From assembly GCA_035763805.1 (NCBI GenBank), contig DASUAL010000077.1, forward strand, positions 1-64,000: a DNA stretch of 64,000 nucleotides, given 5' to 3'. This document shows positions 24,784 through 35,573 of the stretch, piece by piece; within the stretch, counting starts at the first letter, position 1, and every line of letters begins with the position of its first letter. Position numbers and translations under genes: made by a program. Source of the DNA: DASUAL01 sp035763805. Its GTDB lineage: Bacteria > Gemmatimonadota > Gemmatimonadetes > Gemmatimonadales > GWC2-71-9. Under the pieces are notes generated by a model. The model made no database searches. It was given only the letters and a program-made list of their open reading frames with translations, and was not told the DNA's origin.

Positions 24784-25563
24784 GTGACGAGCCGGCCCTT
24801 CCTCGCCGTAGCGCATTACGACGGGGCCCAGTTCGTAGGGTGGCAGCGGCAGCGGGAGGGGCGCACGGTGCAGGCGGAGTTCGAGGCCGTGCTCGAGCGC
24901 TTGATGGGTCGCCGCACGACGGCCACGGGCGCGGGACGCACCGATACGGGAGTGCACGCGCTTGGTCAGGGCGTGGGTTTTCTCGCGGACGGGCGTTGGG
25001 CGGGCGACGCTGCCGGGCTGCGGCGGGCGCTGAACGCATTGCTGCCCCGGGACGTGTGGGTGGAGCGCGTGCACCCGATGCAGTCGGGGTTTCATGCTCG
25101 GAAGAGCGCCGTGGCGCGCCGCTACCGCTACCTCATCGGCACGGACGACGCTGCCCACTCTCCCTTCCGGCGTTGTTATGAGTGGGCGCTCGGTCGCCCC
25201 CTCGACGTGGCGCTGCTCGCGCGCGCCGCGCAGGCCCTGCCGGGAGAGCACGACTTCCGCGGCTTGGCGGCGGCCGGGCAGCCGAAGCCCCACTACCGCA
25301 GCCGCGTCGCGCTCGCCGAATGGGCGCCGCGGACTGACGGCGCGGGGGTGAGCTTCACGATCGAGGCCGACCGGTTTCTGCATCGCATGGTGCGCTTTCT
25401 CGTGGGCGCGATGGTGGACGTCGCCCTGGGTCGGCGCCCGCTGTCGGACCTTCCCCGCTTGCTCACGGCGACAGACAACCAGGCGGCGAGTCCGCCCGCG
25501 CCGCCCCAAGGGCTCTACCTGGTGGCGGTACGCTATCCCGCTGACCTCTACGCCGAGGCCTGA
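24784..25563 (+). CDS. truA: tRNA pseudouridine(38-40) synthase
   Basis: 259 residues. Modifies uridines 38-40 in the anticodon arm. The catalytic aspartate is in 'GAGRTDTGVHA', and 'FLHRMVRFLVGAMVDVALG' is the conserved C-terminal motif. GTG start without ribosome site (see promoter). It begins the long plus-strand operon leading into purine synthesis and is three bases from the next gene. Confidence 0.95.
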   Translation: MTSRPFLAVAHYDGAQFVGWQRQREGRTVQAEFEAVLERLMGRRTTATGAGRTDTGVHALGQGVGFLADGRWAGDAAGLRRALNALLPRDVWVERVHPMQSGFHARKSAVARRYRYLIGTDDAAHSPFRRCYEWALGRPLDVALLARAAQALPGEHDFRGLAAAGQPKPHYRSRVALAEWAPRTDGAGVSFTIEADRFLHRMVRFLVGAMVDVALGRRPLSDLPRLLTATDNQAASPPAPPQGLYLVAVRYPADLYAEA

Positions 25564-25566
25564 GCC

Positions 25567-26235
25567 ATGAAGTTCTTCCTCGATACCGCCAGTCTCAAGG
25601 ACATCAGCTGGGCGGCGCAGGCCGGTCTGATCGATGGCGTGACCACCAACCCGTCGCTCCTCTCGAAGCAGGCAGGAGATCTCGATCCCAAGGACGTGCT
25701 CAAGGAGATCTGCTCGCTCGTCGAGGGGCCCGTATCGGCCGAGGTCGTGGCCGTGGACACCGAGGGGATGCTGAAGGAGGCGCAGGAGCTGGCGAAGATC
25801 GCCGACAACGTCGTGATCAAGATCCCGATGATCGAGGCGGGGATGGTGGCGGTGCGGCGGCTCGCGGCCGACGCGATCAAGACCAACGTCACGCTATGCT
25901 TCTCGAGCGTGCAGTGCCTGATCGCGGCGAAGGCGGGCGCCACCTACGTGAGCCCGTTCATCGGGCGCATCGACGACGTGGGCCAGGAAGGCATGGAGGT
26001 CATCCGAGAGGCGCGCGTGATCTTCGACAACTACCAAATCGGCACGGAGATCCTCGCGGCCTCGCTGCGGCACCCACGTCACGTCGTCGAGGCGGCGATG
26101 ATCGGCGCCGACGTGGCGACCCTCCCCCCCGACGTCCTGAGGAAGCTGCTGCTGCACCCGCTCACTGACCGCGGGCTCGATCAGTTTCTCGCCGACTGGA
26201 GCAAGCTGGTCGCGCGCGCGAAGGCAGAGGTTTGA
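25567..26235 (+). CDS. Transaldolase of the small (fructose-6-phosphate aldolase-like) type
   Basis: 222 residues, the short TalC/FSA/MipB subfamily. 'MKFFLDTASLKDI' begins it, 'GVTTNPSLLSK' is the substrate loop, and the Schiff-base lysine lies in 'VVIKIPM'. 'CFSSVQCLIAAKAGATYVSPFIGRIDD' completes the barrel signature. It may act as pentose-phosphate transaldolase, supplying ribose 5-phosphate, which suits a place ahead of purine genes; aldolase activity is the alternative. Its TGA overlaps the TTG start of purB. Confidence 0.88.
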   Translation: MKFFLDTASLKDISWAAQAGLIDGVTTNPSLLSKQAGDLDPKDVLKEICSLVEGPVSAEVVAVDTEGMLKEAQELAKIADNVVIKIPMIEAGMVAVRRLAADAIKTNVTLCFSSVQCLIAAKAGATYVSPFIGRIDDVGQEGMEVIREARVIFDNYQIGTEILAASLRHPRHVVEAAMIGADVATLPPDVLRKLLLHPLTDRGLDQFLADWSKLVARAKAEV

Positions 26236-27671
26236 CCTACACATCGCCGCTCGGCCAGCGCTATGCCTCTCCGGCGATGCAGGCGCTCTGGGGAGAGCGC
26301 CGGCGGATCGGCTTGTGGCGGCGGCTGTGGCTCGCCCTGATGGAGACCGAGCGGGAGCTCGGCCTCGACATCCCCGAGCGGGCGGTCGACGAGCTGCGCG
26401 CCCACCTGGACGACGCGGACCTCGAGCGCGCCGCCGAACACGAGAAGCGGCTGCGGCACGAGGTGATGGCTCACATCCATCACCTCGGCGACCAGGCCCC
26501 AGCGGCCCGGGCGTACCTCCACCTCGGCGCGACCAGCGCCTACGTCACGGACAACGCCGACCTGATCCTGATGCGCGAGGCCCTGGTGCTGTTGCTCGGC
26601 CGGGTCGCGGCGGTCCTCGTCGCACTTTCGAAGCTCGCGCACCGGTACCGCGACGTGCCCTGCCTCGCGTACACGCACTTCCAGCCGGCCCAGCTCACGA
26701 CCGTGGGCAAGCGCGTCACCCTCTGGATGCAGGACTTCGCGCTCGACGCCGAAGAGCTGCTCCACCGGCGCGACGCGCTGCAGTTCCGCGGCGCCAAGGG
26801 GACGACCGGCACCCAGGCGAGCTTCCTCGAGCTGTTCGAGGGAAACGACGAGAAGGTGCGGGAGCTCGATAGGCGCGTCGGCCGGCGGATGGGGTTCTCG
26901 AAGGTGCTCCCCGTCACCGGCCAGACCTACACCCGCAAGCTCGACGCCCAGGTGCTCGCCGCCCTGGCCGGGATCGCCGCGTCGGCGGCCAAGTTCGCAA
27001 CCGACGTGCGGCTGTTACAGCACGAGGGCGAGATGCTCGAGCCGTTCGAGAGCGAGCAAGTCGGCTCGTCGGCGATGGCCTACAAGCGGAATCCGATGCG
27101 CGCGGAGCGGATCACGGGCCTCGCCCGGTTTGTGATCGAGCTCGCGGGCAACGGCTGGCACACGGCGGCCGAGCAATGGCTGGAGCGCACGCTCGACGAC
27201 AGCGCGAACCGGCGGCTGGTGATCCCGGAGGCGTTCCTCGCGACCGACGCGATCCTGGTGCTCGCCACCAACGTGGCGGCAGGGCTCGAGGTGCGGGAGT
27301 CCGTCATCGCCCGACACGTCGCGGCGCAGCTGCCGTTCCTCGCTACGGAGCAGCTGCTGATGCGCGGCGTCAAGGCGGGTGGAGACCGCCAGCGGCTCCA
27401 TGAAATCATCCGCACCCACAGCCTCGCGGTCGCGCAGGCCGTCGCCGAGCGGGGCGCGGCCAACGACCTGCTCGAGCGCCTCGCGCGGGACCCCGCGTTT
27501 AAGGCGCTCGGGGTCGCCGTCCGGTCGGCGGAGCTCGATCCCGCGGCGTTCGTGGGGCGCGCGCCCCGGCAGGTAGAGGAATTTCTCGAACAGGTCCTTC
27601 CGACGGTGCTCGAGCGCATAGACGCTGTCGCCCCTCCCGCCATTACTGCGACGGCGGAGGTCAGAGTATGA
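26232..27671 (+). CDS. purB: Adenylosuccinate lyase
   Basis: 479 residues of the fumarase/aspartase superfamily. Splits SAICAR and adenylosuccinate. The superfamily signature loop is 'GSSAMAYKRNPMRAE', with catalytic histidine in 'HLGATSAYVTDNAD'. The long C-terminal region ('HVAAQLPFLATEQLLMRGVKAGGDRQRLHE') resembles the eukaryotic-like PurB subgroup more than the short Bacillus type. TTG start overlapping the previous stop (TTGA). ATGA overlap with purC. Confidence 0.94.
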   Translation: MTYTSPLGQRYASPAMQALWGERRRIGLWRRLWLALMETERELGLDIPERAVDELRAHLDDADLERAAEHEKRLRHEVMAHIHHLGDQAPAARAYLHLGATSAYVTDNADLILMREALVLLLGRVAAVLVALSKLAHRYRDVPCLAYTHFQPAQLTTVGKRVTLWMQDFALDAEELLHRRDALQFRGAKGTTGTQASFLELFEGNDEKVRELDRRVGRRMGFSKVLPVTGQTYTRKLDAQVLAALAGIAASAAKFATDVRLLQHEGEMLEPFESEQVGSSAMAYKRNPMRAERITGLARFVIELAGNGWHTAAEQWLERTLDDSANRRLVIPEAFLATDAILVLATNVAAGLEVRESVIARHVAAQLPFLATEQLLMRGVKAGGDRQRLHEIIRTHSLAVAQAVAERGAANDLLERLARDPAFKALGVAVRSAELDPAAFVGRAPRQVEEFLEQVLPTVLERIDAVAPPAITATAEVRV

Positions 27672-28588
27672 CGGCGCCCCTGGTCGCGAGCGAGCTACCA
27701 CTTCCCCTCGTCCGCCGCGGGAAGGTCCGCGAGGTGTACGCGGTCGATCGGGACACCTTGCTCCTGGTTGCAAGCGACCGGGTGAGCGCGTTCGACGTCG
27801 TGATGAAGGAGCCGGTAGCGCGCAAGGGCACGGTGCTCACCCAGCTCAGTGCCTTCTGGTTCCGGCGGCTCGCCCACGTGCTGCCGAGCCATTTCCTCTC
27901 GGCGGACGCTGACGACATCGTGGCGCGGATTCCGTCACTGGAAGTGTACCGCCCGGCCCTCGCGGGCCGGGCTATGCTCGTTCGTCGCACGGCGCCCGTG
28001 CCGTTCGAGTGTGTGGTGCGCGGGTACATCGCCGGGTCGGCGTGGGTGGAATATCAGCGGTCCGGGACGCTGGCGGGGGAGCCGCTGCCCGGCGGGCTTG
28101 TGGAAAGCGCACGGCTCGATCCCCCGATCTTCTCGCCCGCCACGAAGGCCGACGCCGGGCATGACGAGAACGTGACGCTCGCACATGTCGCGAAGGCGCT
28201 GGGCCGGCGGCTCGCCGAGCGGCTCCGGGCGGCAAGCCTCGCCCTGTACGAGGCGGGCCGCGGCTACGCCCAGCCGCGCGGCATCATCATCGCCGACACC
28301 AAGTTCGAGTTCGGCACGGCGCCGGATGGGCGACTGCTCGTGATCGATGAGATTCTGACTCCCGACTCGTCGCGTTTCTGGCCGGCCGACCGCTACGAGC
28401 CTGGGCGAAGCCAGCCGAGCTTCGACAAGCAACCATTGCGGGACTACCTCGCGGGCCTGAAGAAGCAGGGAAAGTGGGATGGCAACCCGCCCCCGCCACG
28501 CCTCCCGCCGGAGGTGGTGCAGGCGACGAGCGAGCGGTATCTGGAGGCGTACCGGCTCATCACGGGCGACTCCCTTGCGGCCGATTGA
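27668..28588 (+). CDS. purC: SAICAR synthetase
   Basis: 306 residues, the longer yeast-like form. Joins aspartate to CAIR. Motifs: 'RRGKVREVY', 'LLLVASDRVSAFDVVM', 'FECVVRGYIAGSAWVEY', 'IADTKFEFG' and 'IDEILTPDSSRFWPAD'. Overlaps purB by four bases and psd by one base (TGATG). Confidence 0.95.
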   Translation: MTAPLVASELPLPLVRRGKVREVYAVDRDTLLLVASDRVSAFDVVMKEPVARKGTVLTQLSAFWFRRLAHVLPSHFLSADADDIVARIPSLEVYRPALAGRAMLVRRTAPVPFECVVRGYIAGSAWVEYQRSGTLAGEPLPGGLVESARLDPPIFSPATKADAGHDENVTLAHVAKALGRRLAERLRAASLALYEAGRGYAQPRGIIIADTKFEFGTAPDGRLLVIDEILTPDSSRFWPADRYEPGRSQPSFDKQPLRDYLAGLKKQGKWDGNPPPPRLPPEVVQATSERYLEAYRLITGDSLAAD

Positions 28589-29238
28589 TGCGGATCGCCC
28601 CCGAAGGCTGGCTCTTCATCCTCCCCGGATGGGCGCTGGTGGTGCTCGGCGCCTGGGCCGCGCGGACCTTCTCTTGGCTCTGGGTCCCGGAAGTCGTGCT
28701 CGTCCTGCTCGCGGTGTGGCTCGTCGTCTTCTTTCGCGATCCTGTGCGCGTCGGCCCGCGGGGCGACCAGTACGTGATCGCGCCGGCCGACGGGAAGGTC
28801 GTGGACGTCGCCGTGGTGGATGAGCCGATGTACCTCAAGACCGAAGCGACACGCGTCTCGATCTTCATGAGCGTGTTCGACGTGCACGTGAACCGCTATC
28901 CCGCCACCGGCACCATTGAGCTGGTGCGTCACAACAAGGGAACGTTTCTGCACGCGGCCGCGGAGAAGGCGAGCCTCGACAACGAGCAGACGTCGGTGGG
29001 GCTCGCCACGGGCCGCGGCCCCGTGCTGGTGCGACAGATCGCGGGGCTGATCGCTCGGCGGATCGTGACCGACGGGAAGGAGGGCGAGCGGGCCATCCAG
29101 GGCGACCGCATGGGCATGATCCGGTTCGGGTCGCGGGTGGACGTGTTCCTCCCGCTTGCCGCGCGCGCGAGCGTGCGCGCCCGCGTGGGCGAACGAGTGC
29201 AGGCGGGCGTTACGGTGCTCGCGGAGTACGGGCCATGA
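28588..29238 (+). CDS. psd: Phosphatidylserine decarboxylase (short archaeal-type)
   Basis: 216 residues. Two hydrophobic helices at residues 8-50 anchor the proenzyme; the catalytic body holds 'VFFRDPVR', 'APADGKVVDV', 'IFMSVFDVHVNRYPATG' and the self-cleavage site Gly-Ser in 'IRFGSRVD', where the pyruvoyl group forms. It makes phosphatidylethanolamine from phosphatidylserine. Followed by pssA with ATGA overlap, so both steps are together. Embedded in the purine operon. Confidence 0.93.
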   Translation: MRIAPEGWLFILPGWALVVLGAWAARTFSWLWVPEVVLVLLAVWLVVFFRDPVRVGPRGDQYVIAPADGKVVDVAVVDEPMYLKTEATRVSIFMSVFDVHVNRYPATGTIELVRHNKGTFLHAAAEKASLDNEQTSVGLATGRGPVLVRQIAGLIARRIVTDGKEGERAIQGDRMGMIRFGSRVDVFLPLAARASVRARVGERVQAGVTVLAEYGP

Positions 29239-30089
29239 GGCGCTTCCCCCGGCCCAACATGCGACGGGCCGTCATCGTGGTGCCCAGCCTGTTCACGCTG
29301 TTCAACCTGTTCTTCGGCATCTGGTCGATGGTGCTGGCGGCACGCGGCGAGTTTTACCGCGCCGGCTGGTACATCTTCTTTGCCGGGATCCTGGACGCGT
29401 TGGACGGCCGCGTGGCGCGGCTCTCCAAGACCGGCACGCGGTTTGGCGCCGAGCTCGACAGCCTGGTGGACGTCGTGAGCTTCGGGGTGGCCCCCGCATT
29501 TCTCATCTACCAGCTCGAGTTCGCCAACGCGGGCGCGGCGGAGTGGATCTTCTGCTACTTCTACGTGATGGCGGCGGCGATCCGGCTCGCCCGCTTCAAC
29601 CTCACGCAGGCGGGCCGGGCGAAGCAGTACTTCATCGGCCTGCCGTCGCCCGCCGCGGGGATGACGCTCGCCACGTTCTACCCCTTCACCACGACCGATC
29701 TGTGGCAGCAGGTCGCCCGCGTCATGCCGCGGCACCACACGATGCAGCTCCTGATGATCCTGCTCACGATCCTGATGGTGAGCAACGTGCACTACGCAAC
29801 CCTGCCCCGGGCGGGCCTCCGGACCGTGCGCGGCCTCTTGGGGCTCGCCACCATTCTGTTCGTCCTCATCTTCGGGCTGCTCGAGCATGACGCGTTTTTC
29901 TTCCCGCTGGGAGTCACCTACATGGCGTACGGCGTGGTGCGCGCGGCCCTGCTGAGCTTCTTCTCCGAGGCGGCGGACGACGAGGAAGGGGAGATCGCCG
30001 GGCCGATCGTGCTTAGCAACGGCGAGCCGGGGGAGGAAACGTTCGACGAGCGGCCTCGCGGCATCGCGCCGGGGGGAGGCGCTCCGTGA
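29235..30089 (+). CDS. pssA: CDP-diacylglycerol-serine O-phosphatidyltransferase
   Basis: 284 residues, polytopic, with about seven hydrophobic segments. The CDP-alcohol phosphotransferase signature is 'DALDGRVAR' then 'GAELDSLVDVVSFG', giving the DxxDGxxAR-G-DxxxD metal site. It makes phosphatidylserine, the substrate for the Psd encoded just upstream. A soluble acidic tail of about 40 residues follows the last helix. GTG of purS overlaps its stop. Confidence 0.94.
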   Translation: MRRFPRPNMRRAVIVVPSLFTLFNLFFGIWSMVLAARGEFYRAGWYIFFAGILDALDGRVARLSKTGTRFGAELDSLVDVVSFGVAPAFLIYQLEFANAGAAEWIFCYFYVMAAAIRLARFNLTQAGRAKQYFIGLPSPAAGMTLATFYPFTTTDLWQQVARVMPRHHTMQLLMILLTILMVSNVHYATLPRAGLRTVRGLLGLATILFVLIFGLLEHDAFFFPLGVTYMAYGVVRAALLSFFSEAADDEEGEIAGPIVLSNGEPGEETFDERPRGIAPGGGAP

Positions 30090-30343
30090 GCGCGTTTCGG
30101 GTCGAGGTGCGCGTGATGCCACGGGCTTCGCTGCTCGACCCGCAGGGGCAAGCGGTGGAGCACGCCCTGCATGCCCTCGGCTTCGGGGAGGTCGACCGGG
30201 TTCGGGTGGGCAAGCATCTCGTCCTCGAGGTCGAAGCCGGAAGTCGGGACGAGGCACTAACCCGCGCCCGGGCGATGTGCGACCGGCTGCTCGCGAATCC
30301 CGTGACCGAAGACTACGAGCTGGCCGTGGAGGTAGCGGCCTGA
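30086..30343 (+). CDS. purS: FGAM synthetase subunit PurS
   Basis: 85 residues with the PurS core 'RVEVRVMPRASLLDPQGQAVEHALHALG' and 'GKHLVLEVEA'. It bridges PurL and PurQ in the three-subunit formylglycinamidine ribonucleotide synthetase. GTG start overlapping the pssA stop; its own TGA overlaps the purQ ATG. Confidence 0.94.
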   Translation: MSAFRVEVRVMPRASLLDPQGQAVEHALHALGFGEVDRVRVGKHLVLEVEAGSRDEALTRARAMCDRLLANPVTEDYELAVEVAA

Positions 30344-31059
30344 TGAAACGCGTCGCGGTCATCGTGTTCCCCGGATCTAACTGCGACGCCGACACGGTCG
30401 CCGCAGCGCGCGGCGCGGGGTCGGACGCCTACTACGTGTGGCACCGCGAGCGGGATTTGCAGCACGCCGACGTGGTCGTCCTTCCGGGCGGCTTCAGCTA
30501 CGGCGACTACCTCCGCTCCGGAGCGATCGCCCGGTTCTCGCCGATCATGGCCGCCGTCGCCGAGCACGCGCGCGCCGGCGGGCCGGTGTTGGGCATCTGC
30601 AACGGGTTTCAGATTCTGTGCGAGGCAGGGCTCCTGCCCGGCGGATTGATGCGCAACGTCCGGCTGCGTTTCCTGTCGCGGCCGGCGTGGGTGCGTGTGG
30701 AGGCAACGGACACACCGTTCACCGGCCTGTACGAGCACGGGGAGATCCTGGAGATCCCCATCGCCCACGGCGACGGGCGGTATGTGGCGGACGAGCGCAC
30801 CGCGGCCGAGCTCGAGGCGAACGGCCAGGTGGTGTGGCGTTACGTGCGCGAGAACCCGAACGGCTCGACGAACGCCATCGCCGGCTTGTGCAACGCCGCG
30901 CGAAACGTCGTGGGGATCATGCCGCACCCGGAGCGCCGCAACGCCCCGGTTTTGGGCGGCCAGGACGGAGCCGGCGTCTTTCACTCGATGGAGGCTCGAC
31001 ATGCGACGCAGCACGCTGTGGATGTGCGCGCTGTTGGCGATCGCCACCTTAGGGTGTGA
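30343..31059 (+). CDS. purQ: FGAM synthetase glutaminase subunit PurQ
   Basis: 238 residues. Class I glutamine amidotransferase that feeds ammonia to PurL. 'AVIVFPGSNCDADT' opens it, the nucleophilic cysteine is in 'LGICNGFQIL', and His/Glu of the triad are in 'IMPHPERR'. The last 59 bases overlap the start of the following lipoprotein gene; the C-terminal 20 residues beyond 'HSMEA' look non-conserved, so a different ancestral stop is possible. Confidence 0.94.
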   Translation: MKRVAVIVFPGSNCDADTVAAARGAGSDAYYVWHRERDLQHADVVVLPGGFSYGDYLRSGAIARFSPIMAAVAEHARAGGPVLGICNGFQILCEAGLLPGGLMRNVRLRFLSRPAWVRVEATDTPFTGLYEHGEILEIPIAHGDGRYVADERTAAELEANGQVVWRYVRENPNGSTNAIAGLCNAARNVVGIMPHPERRNAPVLGGQDGAGVFHSMEARHATQHAVDVRAVGDRHLRV

Positions 31060-31564
31060 GCAGATCAACGACCAGGTCGGCAAGATCAAGCGGAAGATCG
31101 ACGATTGGCGCGGAGTGGCTCCCGCGACGCCGCGGCCGGCTGCGCCGCAACCCCAGACTCCCCAGCCCGCGCCCGGCACCGAACCCGCCGAGCCGCGCGA
31201 GCGGCAGGCGACGCCACAGCGGGAGTTCCCGGAGCGTCCGCAGGCCCTGCGCGACGTGCCGTACGACTCGCCCGATACGGGCACGATCGCCCCGGGGATG
31301 ACCGAGCGGGACGTCTACTCCCTCTGGGGTCCGCCCGTCGCCGTGCGCCGCCACGGTGAGTTCACCTACCTCTTCTTCCGGAACGGGTGCGAGTACTCGT
31401 GCGGGACGGAGGACGTGGTCACGCTGCAAAACGGCCAAGTGGTGGACGCTGTGCTCCGCTGGCACGGCCACGGCTACAGCGGGCAATCCTCTTCGCCGCC
31501 CGGCACGATACCGGTGCCCAACCTCGGCGGCGACACGCTGATCATGTCACCCTCAATACCGTGA
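31001..31564 (+). CDS. Small lipoprotein with SmpA/BamE-like domain
   Basis: 187 residues. Signal peptide with lipobox 'ATLGC' (Cys19), a Pro/Gln/Thr-rich linker (about residues 40-85), then a domain reading 'GMTERDVYSLWGPPVAVRRHGEFTYLFFRNGC', 'VVTLQNGQVVDAVLRW', like the SmpA/OmlA fold of BamE lipoproteins (GM...V...GxP...Y...V..F.dg.V). Two cysteines in 'NGCEYSCG' may form a disulfide. Function unknown; an outer-membrane location is inferred. It starts inside the end of purQ, so it is co-transcribed with purine genes. Confidence 0.68.
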   Translation: MRRSTLWMCALLAIATLGCEQINDQVGKIKRKIDDWRGVAPATPRPAAPQPQTPQPAPGTEPAEPRERQATPQREFPERPQALRDVPYDSPDTGTIAPGMTERDVYSLWGPPVAVRRHGEFTYLFFRNGCEYSCGTEDVVTLQNGQVVDAVLRWHGHGYSGQSSSPPGTIPVPNLGGDTLIMSPSIP

Positions 31565-31568
31565 TCCG

Positions 31569-31891
31569 ATGACCGAGAAACCGAGCAGAAACGAGGACGA
31601 ATACTTCGCGAAGCGCGACGCGGAGCTGTTGCGCCAGCAGCGCGAGGCCATGCGGAAGACCGCCGTGGAGGCGGAGCGCCGGTCGCACCACATGAAGTGC
31701 CCCAAATGCGGCTACGACCTGATCACCGGCGAGTGGCACGGCGTGCAAATCGACCAGTGCACGAACTGCCACGGTATCTGGTTCGACGCGGGCGAGGCCG
31801 AGAGCGTGCTGACGCACGCCGAGCCGAACGCTCTCGCCCGGGTGTTCAAAGCGGTGATGCGAGGCGTGTCGGGGGCGAAGGCGTCCGACGC

Positions 31892-31895
<4 letters not shown>
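31569..31895 (+). CDS. TFIIB-type zinc-ribbon protein
   Basis: 108 residues. A charged N-terminal helix ('EDEYFAKRDAELLRQQREAMRK') precedes a zinc ribbon with ligands in 'CPKCGYDL' and 'CTNCHGIWFDAGE', the zf-TFIIB family. Such small proteins are widespread and unstudied; the ribbon could bind nucleic acid or protein. Its TGA overlaps the purL GTG (GTGA), placing it tightly in the operon between purQ and purL. Confidence 0.8.
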
Positions 31896-34156
<2,261 letters not shown>

Positions 34157-34163
34157 CCCCAGC

Positions 34164-35567
34164 ATGTGCGGTGTCATCGGCGTCACCGGCGTTCCCGACG
34201 CGGCCCACGTCGCGTATCTCGGGTTGTACAGCCTGCAGCACCGCGGGCAGGAGTCGGCGGGGATCGTCGCCGTGGACGGCGACGGCGTGGCGCGCCCGCA
34301 CCGCGGCATGGGCCTCGTCTCCGACGTCTTCGGCGAGCGCGTGCTGAATGAGCTCCCCGGCGACGTCGCGGTCGGGCATACGCGCTACTCCACCGCCGGC
34401 ACGTCCGTCCTCGCGAATGCCCAGCCGATGCTCGCAGGCTACCGCGATGGCCCCCTCGCCCTCGCGCACAACGGGAACCTCACGAACGCCGTGCAGCTGC
34501 GCACCGATCTCGTCGCCAAGGGCTCGATTTTCCAGAGCTCCTCGGACAGTGAGGTCCTGGTCCACCTCATCGCCCGCTCCGAGGCACGCGAGCCGGAGGA
34601 CCAGCTGCTCGACGCGCTGGAGCGCGTGGAGGGCGCGTTCTCCCTCGTGATCACCATCGGGCGGACGCTCTACGCGGTCGTGGACCCGCGCGGCTTCCGG
34701 CCGCTCGTCCTGGGGCGCCTGGGACGCGGCTGGGTGGTCGCGTCGGAGACGTGCGCGCTGGACATCACCGGCGCGAAGCTCGTGCGCGAGCTCGCGCCGG
34801 GCGAGTTCTTGCGCATCCACGACGCAGACGTCGACGTGCTGCCCCCCTTGCCGGCCCAGTCGCACCGGCGCTGTGTGTTCGAGCTGGTGTACTTCTCCCG
34901 GCCGGACAGCACCGTGTTCCACCGCTCCGTGGATCGCGTGCGCCGGGCGCTCGGCCGCGAGCTCGCCCGGGAACACCCGGCGGCAGGCTCGGACTGCGTC
35001 TTCTCGGTCCCCGACTCGTCCAACGCGATGGCCCTGGGCTTCTCGGAGGAGTCCGGGATCAAGCTCGAGCACGCGCTGATCCGGAATCATTACGTCGGTC
35101 GCACCTTCATCCACCCCGCGCAGGCGGGCCGGACGGCCAAGGTGCAGATCAAGTTCAATCCGGTCCGTGAGGTGCTCGAGGGCAAGCGAGTGGTCGTCGT
35201 GGACGACTCCATCGTTCGCGGTACGACGAGCCGAGCGCTCGTTCAGCTGATCCGCCAGGCGGGCGCGAAGGAGGTCCATTTCCGCGTGGCCTCCCCGCCC
35301 ATCACCGGGCCCTGCTACTACGGCATCGACACGCCCACGAAGGGCGAGCTCATCGGCTCGAGTCACACGGTCGAGGAGATCCGGGAGCATCTCGGCGTGG
35401 ATACGCTCGGGTACCTGTCGCTCGAAGGCATGCTGCGCGCCGCGGGGGGAAATGACCCTGCCGAGTTCTGCCACGCCTGCTTCTCGGGTGACTATCCGAC
35501 ACCGATCCCGGACGATCTGGTACGGGCGCGCCACGCGGCGCCGCCGCAAGTCGCGATCGCCGTCTAG
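34164..35567 (+). CDS. purF: Amidophosphoribosyltransferase
   Basis: 467 residues. First committed step of purine synthesis. The mature enzyme starts at Cys2 ('MCGVIGVTG') without a propeptide, with the glutaminase loop 'YSLQHRGQESAGI' and 'HTRYSTAG'. The PRPP loop is 'VVVVDDSIVRGTTS'. Cysteines in 'FCHACFSGDYP' near the end suggest a cluster-containing B. subtilis-like form. The longer frame upstream of the ATG lies inside purL and was not used. Confidence 0.96.
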   Translation: MCGVIGVTGVPDAAHVAYLGLYSLQHRGQESAGIVAVDGDGVARPHRGMGLVSDVFGERVLNELPGDVAVGHTRYSTAGTSVLANAQPMLAGYRDGPLALAHNGNLTNAVQLRTDLVAKGSIFQSSSDSEVLVHLIARSEAREPEDQLLDALERVEGAFSLVITIGRTLYAVVDPRGFRPLVLGRLGRGWVVASETCALDITGAKLVRELAPGEFLRIHDADVDVLPPLPAQSHRRCVFELVYFSRPDSTVFHRSVDRVRRALGRELAREHPAAGSDCVFSVPDSSNAMALGFSEESGIKLEHALIRNHYVGRTFIHPAQAGRTAKVQIKFNPVREVLEGKRVVVVDDSIVRGTTSRALVQLIRQAGAKEVHFRVASPPITGPCYYGIDTPTKGELIGSSHTVEEIREHLGVDTLGYLSLEGMLRAAGGNDPAEFCHACFSGDYPTPIPDDLVRARHAAPPQVAIAV

Positions 35568-35573
35568 TGCGCC